Below, in pieces: positions 13,860 to 15,349 of a stretch of 15,349 bases of DNA. Every line of letters begins with the position of its first letter. The stretch's first letter is position 1. This stretch comes from Clostridiales bacterium. Its GTDB lineage: Bacteria; Bacillota; Clostridia; Christensenellales; UBA1242. Where the stretch lies: the NCBI GenBank assembly GCA_918241715.1, contig CAKJYB010000017.1:1-15349 (forward strand). The letters run 5' to 3'. The position numbers and the translations under genes are program-made. The notes below the pieces were generated by a model. The model ran no database searches, was not told where the DNA came from, and saw only the letters and a list, made by a program, of their open reading frames with translations.

Positions 13860-14453
13860 ATGATAGCATTTTTGGTAGGAACCATCGAACAAAAGTTTGA
13901 AAACACGCTTCTTTTAGACGTAAATGGTGTGGGCTATGAGCTCATGGTCTCAAACACAACGCTTCTTTCACTTCCAATGGAAAAAGAAGTTGTCAAAGTT
14001 TTGACATATTTGCAAGTTAAAGAAGATGGGGTTGCACTCTATGGCTTTGCAACAGAAGAAGAAAAGGCGATGTTTATGAAACTTATAAGTGTTTCAGGAA
14101 TTGGTCCAAAAATGGCAATTGGCATATTGTCTGGGTTGAGACTTTCCGACCTTATCGTTGCAATCATAAACGACGACTCAAATCTCTTGTCAAAGGTTAA
14201 AGGGCTTGGAAAGAAGAGTGCAGAAAGGATTTGTTTGGAACTTAAAGACAAGGTTTCTGCTTCCGGGTTGGAGATTGGAACAGAAACAATGAGCCAAAAC
14301 TATAATGAAACGGCTCTCAATGATGCAGTTGACACACTTATACATCTTGGAATCAACAAAAACGAAGCATATCGTTTGGCAAGAAGCAAGGCAACTGCAG
14401 AAACAACAGCAGAAGAAATCATTTTGGCTGTTTTGAAAGATATGGGAAGATAA
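13860..14453 (+). CDS. ruvA: Holliday junction branch-migration protein RuvA
   Basis: A 197-residue protein that binds four-way junctions as tetramers and loads RuvB. The N-terminal OB domain (1-about 65) begins MIAFLVGTIEQ and has DVNGVGYEL. Two helix-hairpin-helix motifs follow: VSGIGPKMAIGILSG (about 77-91) and VKGLGKKSAERICLELKD (about 109-126). After a flexible linker the C-terminal domain (about 148-197) has ALNDAVDTLIHLGINKNEA and ends in EEIILAVLKDMGR, the part that contacts RuvB. AGGAGA precedes the ATG. Confidence 0.97.
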   Translation: MIAFLVGTIEQKFENTLLLDVNGVGYELMVSNTTLLSLPMEKEVVKVLTYLQVKEDGVALYGFATEEEKAMFMKLISVSGIGPKMAIGILSGLRLSDLIVAIINDDSNLLSKVKGLGKKSAERICLELKDKVSASGLEIGTETMSQNYNETALNDAVDTLIHLGINKNEAYRLARSKATAETTAEEIILAVLKDMGR

Positions 14454-14514
14454 CAAGATTTTGTATATTATGCAACAACACTGATTGAATAACACACAAT
14501 ATTTAGGGGTAAAT

Positions 14515-15349
14515 ATGGAAGATAGAATTATCACAAGCACAAAAAATTGGACCGATGCAGAGATTGAAAACTCTCTTCGTCCAACCACATTTGACGAATA
14601 TATTGGACAAAAGAAAGTCAAAGACAGACTTGAAGTCTTTATCAAAGCTGCAAAGACAAGAAAAGAAGCTCTTGACCACGTGCTTTTGTATGGGCCACCA
14701 GGACTTGGAAAAACAACAATGGCTCACATAATTGCAAATGAGCTTGGATCACAATTTAAAATTACATCTGGGCCAGCCATCGAACATGCTGCAGACCTTG
14801 CTGCAATCCTCACAAATCTTGGCAAAAATGATGTTTTGTTTATTGACGAAATACACAGACTCAACAAGAATGTCGAAGAAATCTTGTATCCAGCGATGGA
14901 AGACTTTGCTCTTGACTTTGTAACAGGTAAAGGGCCATCAGCAAGAAGCATGCGCCTTAAGATTCAACCATTCACTCTTATCGGTGCAACAACACGTGCC
15001 GGAATGCTCACTGGGCCACTTCGTGACAGATTTGGTGTTATTGCAAGATTGGAGTTGTATTCTGACGATGAATTGCAACTTATTGTAAATCGTTCGGCAA
15101 GCGTTTTAAAAATCAAAATAGACCCACAAGCAAGCCTTGATATTGCAAGACGTTCTAGGGGAACACCACGTATTGCAAACAGACTTTTAAAGCGTGTTAG
15201 AGATTATGCAGAAGTTTTGGGCAGTGGGGTTATTACAAAAGAAATCACAGATCAAGCCCTTGCAAAGATGGAAATTGACGACCTTGGCCTTGACATTATC
15301 GACATGAAGATTTTGGAGAGCATAATCAAAAAATTTGATGGTGGACCTG
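14515..15349 (+). CDS. ruvB: Holliday junction branch-migration helicase RuvB (3' end beyond window)
   Basis: The first 278 codons of an AAA+ ATPase that drives branch migration with RuvA; the family is about 335 residues, so roughly 55 are missing past the window edge. Visible motifs are the N-terminal LRPTTFDEYIGQ (21-32), Walker A GPPGLGKTT (60-68), Walker B with DEIH (111-114), sensor 1 GATTRAG (157-163), the arginine-finger region LRDRFG (169-174) and the sensor 2 segment GTPRIANRLLKRVRD. The sequence ends in the winged-helix domain at KKFDGGP. The ATG at 14515 follows AGGGG. It lies 61 bases after ruvA; no terminator or convincing promoter is seen in that gap. Confidence 0.96.
   Translation, partial: MEDRIITSTKNWTDAEIENSLRPTTFDEYIGQKKVKDRLEVFIKAAKTRKEALDHVLLYGPPGLGKTTMAHIIANELGSQFKITSGPAIEHAADLAAILTNLGKNDVLFIDEIHRLNKNVEEILYPAMEDFALDFVTGKGPSARSMRLKIQPFTLIGATTRAGMLTGPLRDRFGVIARLELYSDDELQLIVNRSASVLKIKIDPQASLDIARRSRGTPRIANRLLKRVRDYAEVLGSGVITKEITDQALAKMEIDDLGLDIIDMKILESIIKKFDGGP

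Noticed and set aside
14454..14514. Possible promoter in the ruvA-ruvB gap
   Set aside because: TTGTAT (14461-14466) and TTGAAT (14484-14489) are spaced correctly but the second is a poor -10 box, and TTGAAA at 14433 is 25 bases from TATATT. Nothing reaches the quality of the other promoters in the window.

Overview
This window is a densely packed, single-strand (all +) stretch of chromosomal core genes from an AT-rich, endospore-lineage Firmicute, most likely a member of the Clostridia. The evidence is an almost complete spoIIIA operon, an Asp23-nusB-xseA-xseB cluster in the order typical of Firmicutes, a bacterial-type proS, infC-rpmI-rplT behind an attenuator leader, and yebC-ruvC-ruvA-ruvB. 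The exact order or family within Clostridia cannot be read from the sequence; an uncultured gut-type clostridial lineage is a guess.

Layout. (1) 1-3278: the 3' end of spoIIIAC, then spoIIIAD, AE, AF, AG and AH, tightly spaced or overlapping. They encode the mother-cell side of the SpoIIIA-SpoIIQ channel between mother cell and forespore. spoIIIAA and spoIIIAB presumably lie just upstream. (2) 3280-7229: a sigma-A-like promoter, an Asp23-family gene, nusB, xseA, xseB and proS, linked by overlaps, closed by a strong intrinsic terminator. accB/accC and folD, which sit in this neighbourhood in Bacillus subtilis, are absent. (3) 7234-10547: a separately promoted pair. The first gene encodes an 899-residue soluble protein of unknown function in which I see six degenerate repeats with a period of about 41 residues that resemble mTERF repeats. 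The second encodes a small membrane protein of a clostridial family often annotated as CorB-like. (4) 10557-13303: a strong promoter, a leader with a terminator and a competing upstream pairing, infC with a rare ATT start, rpmI, rplT, a SpoU/TrmH-family RNA methyltransferase and yebC, closed by a terminator that overlaps the yebC stop codon. (5) 13327-15349: a promoter placed so close to ruvC that its mRNA should be leaderless, then ruvC, ruvA and ruvB, which runs off the window.

No stretch over 300 bases lacks a gene; the longest gap, 10548-10736, holds the infC promoter and leader. I saw no tRNA, rRNA, CRISPR array, insertion sequence or prophage gene. Most of the window is ordinary housekeeping DNA. 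The part that is not explained is the 899-residue repeat protein and, to a lesser degree, its small membrane neighbour. I found no convincing multi-gene novel system.
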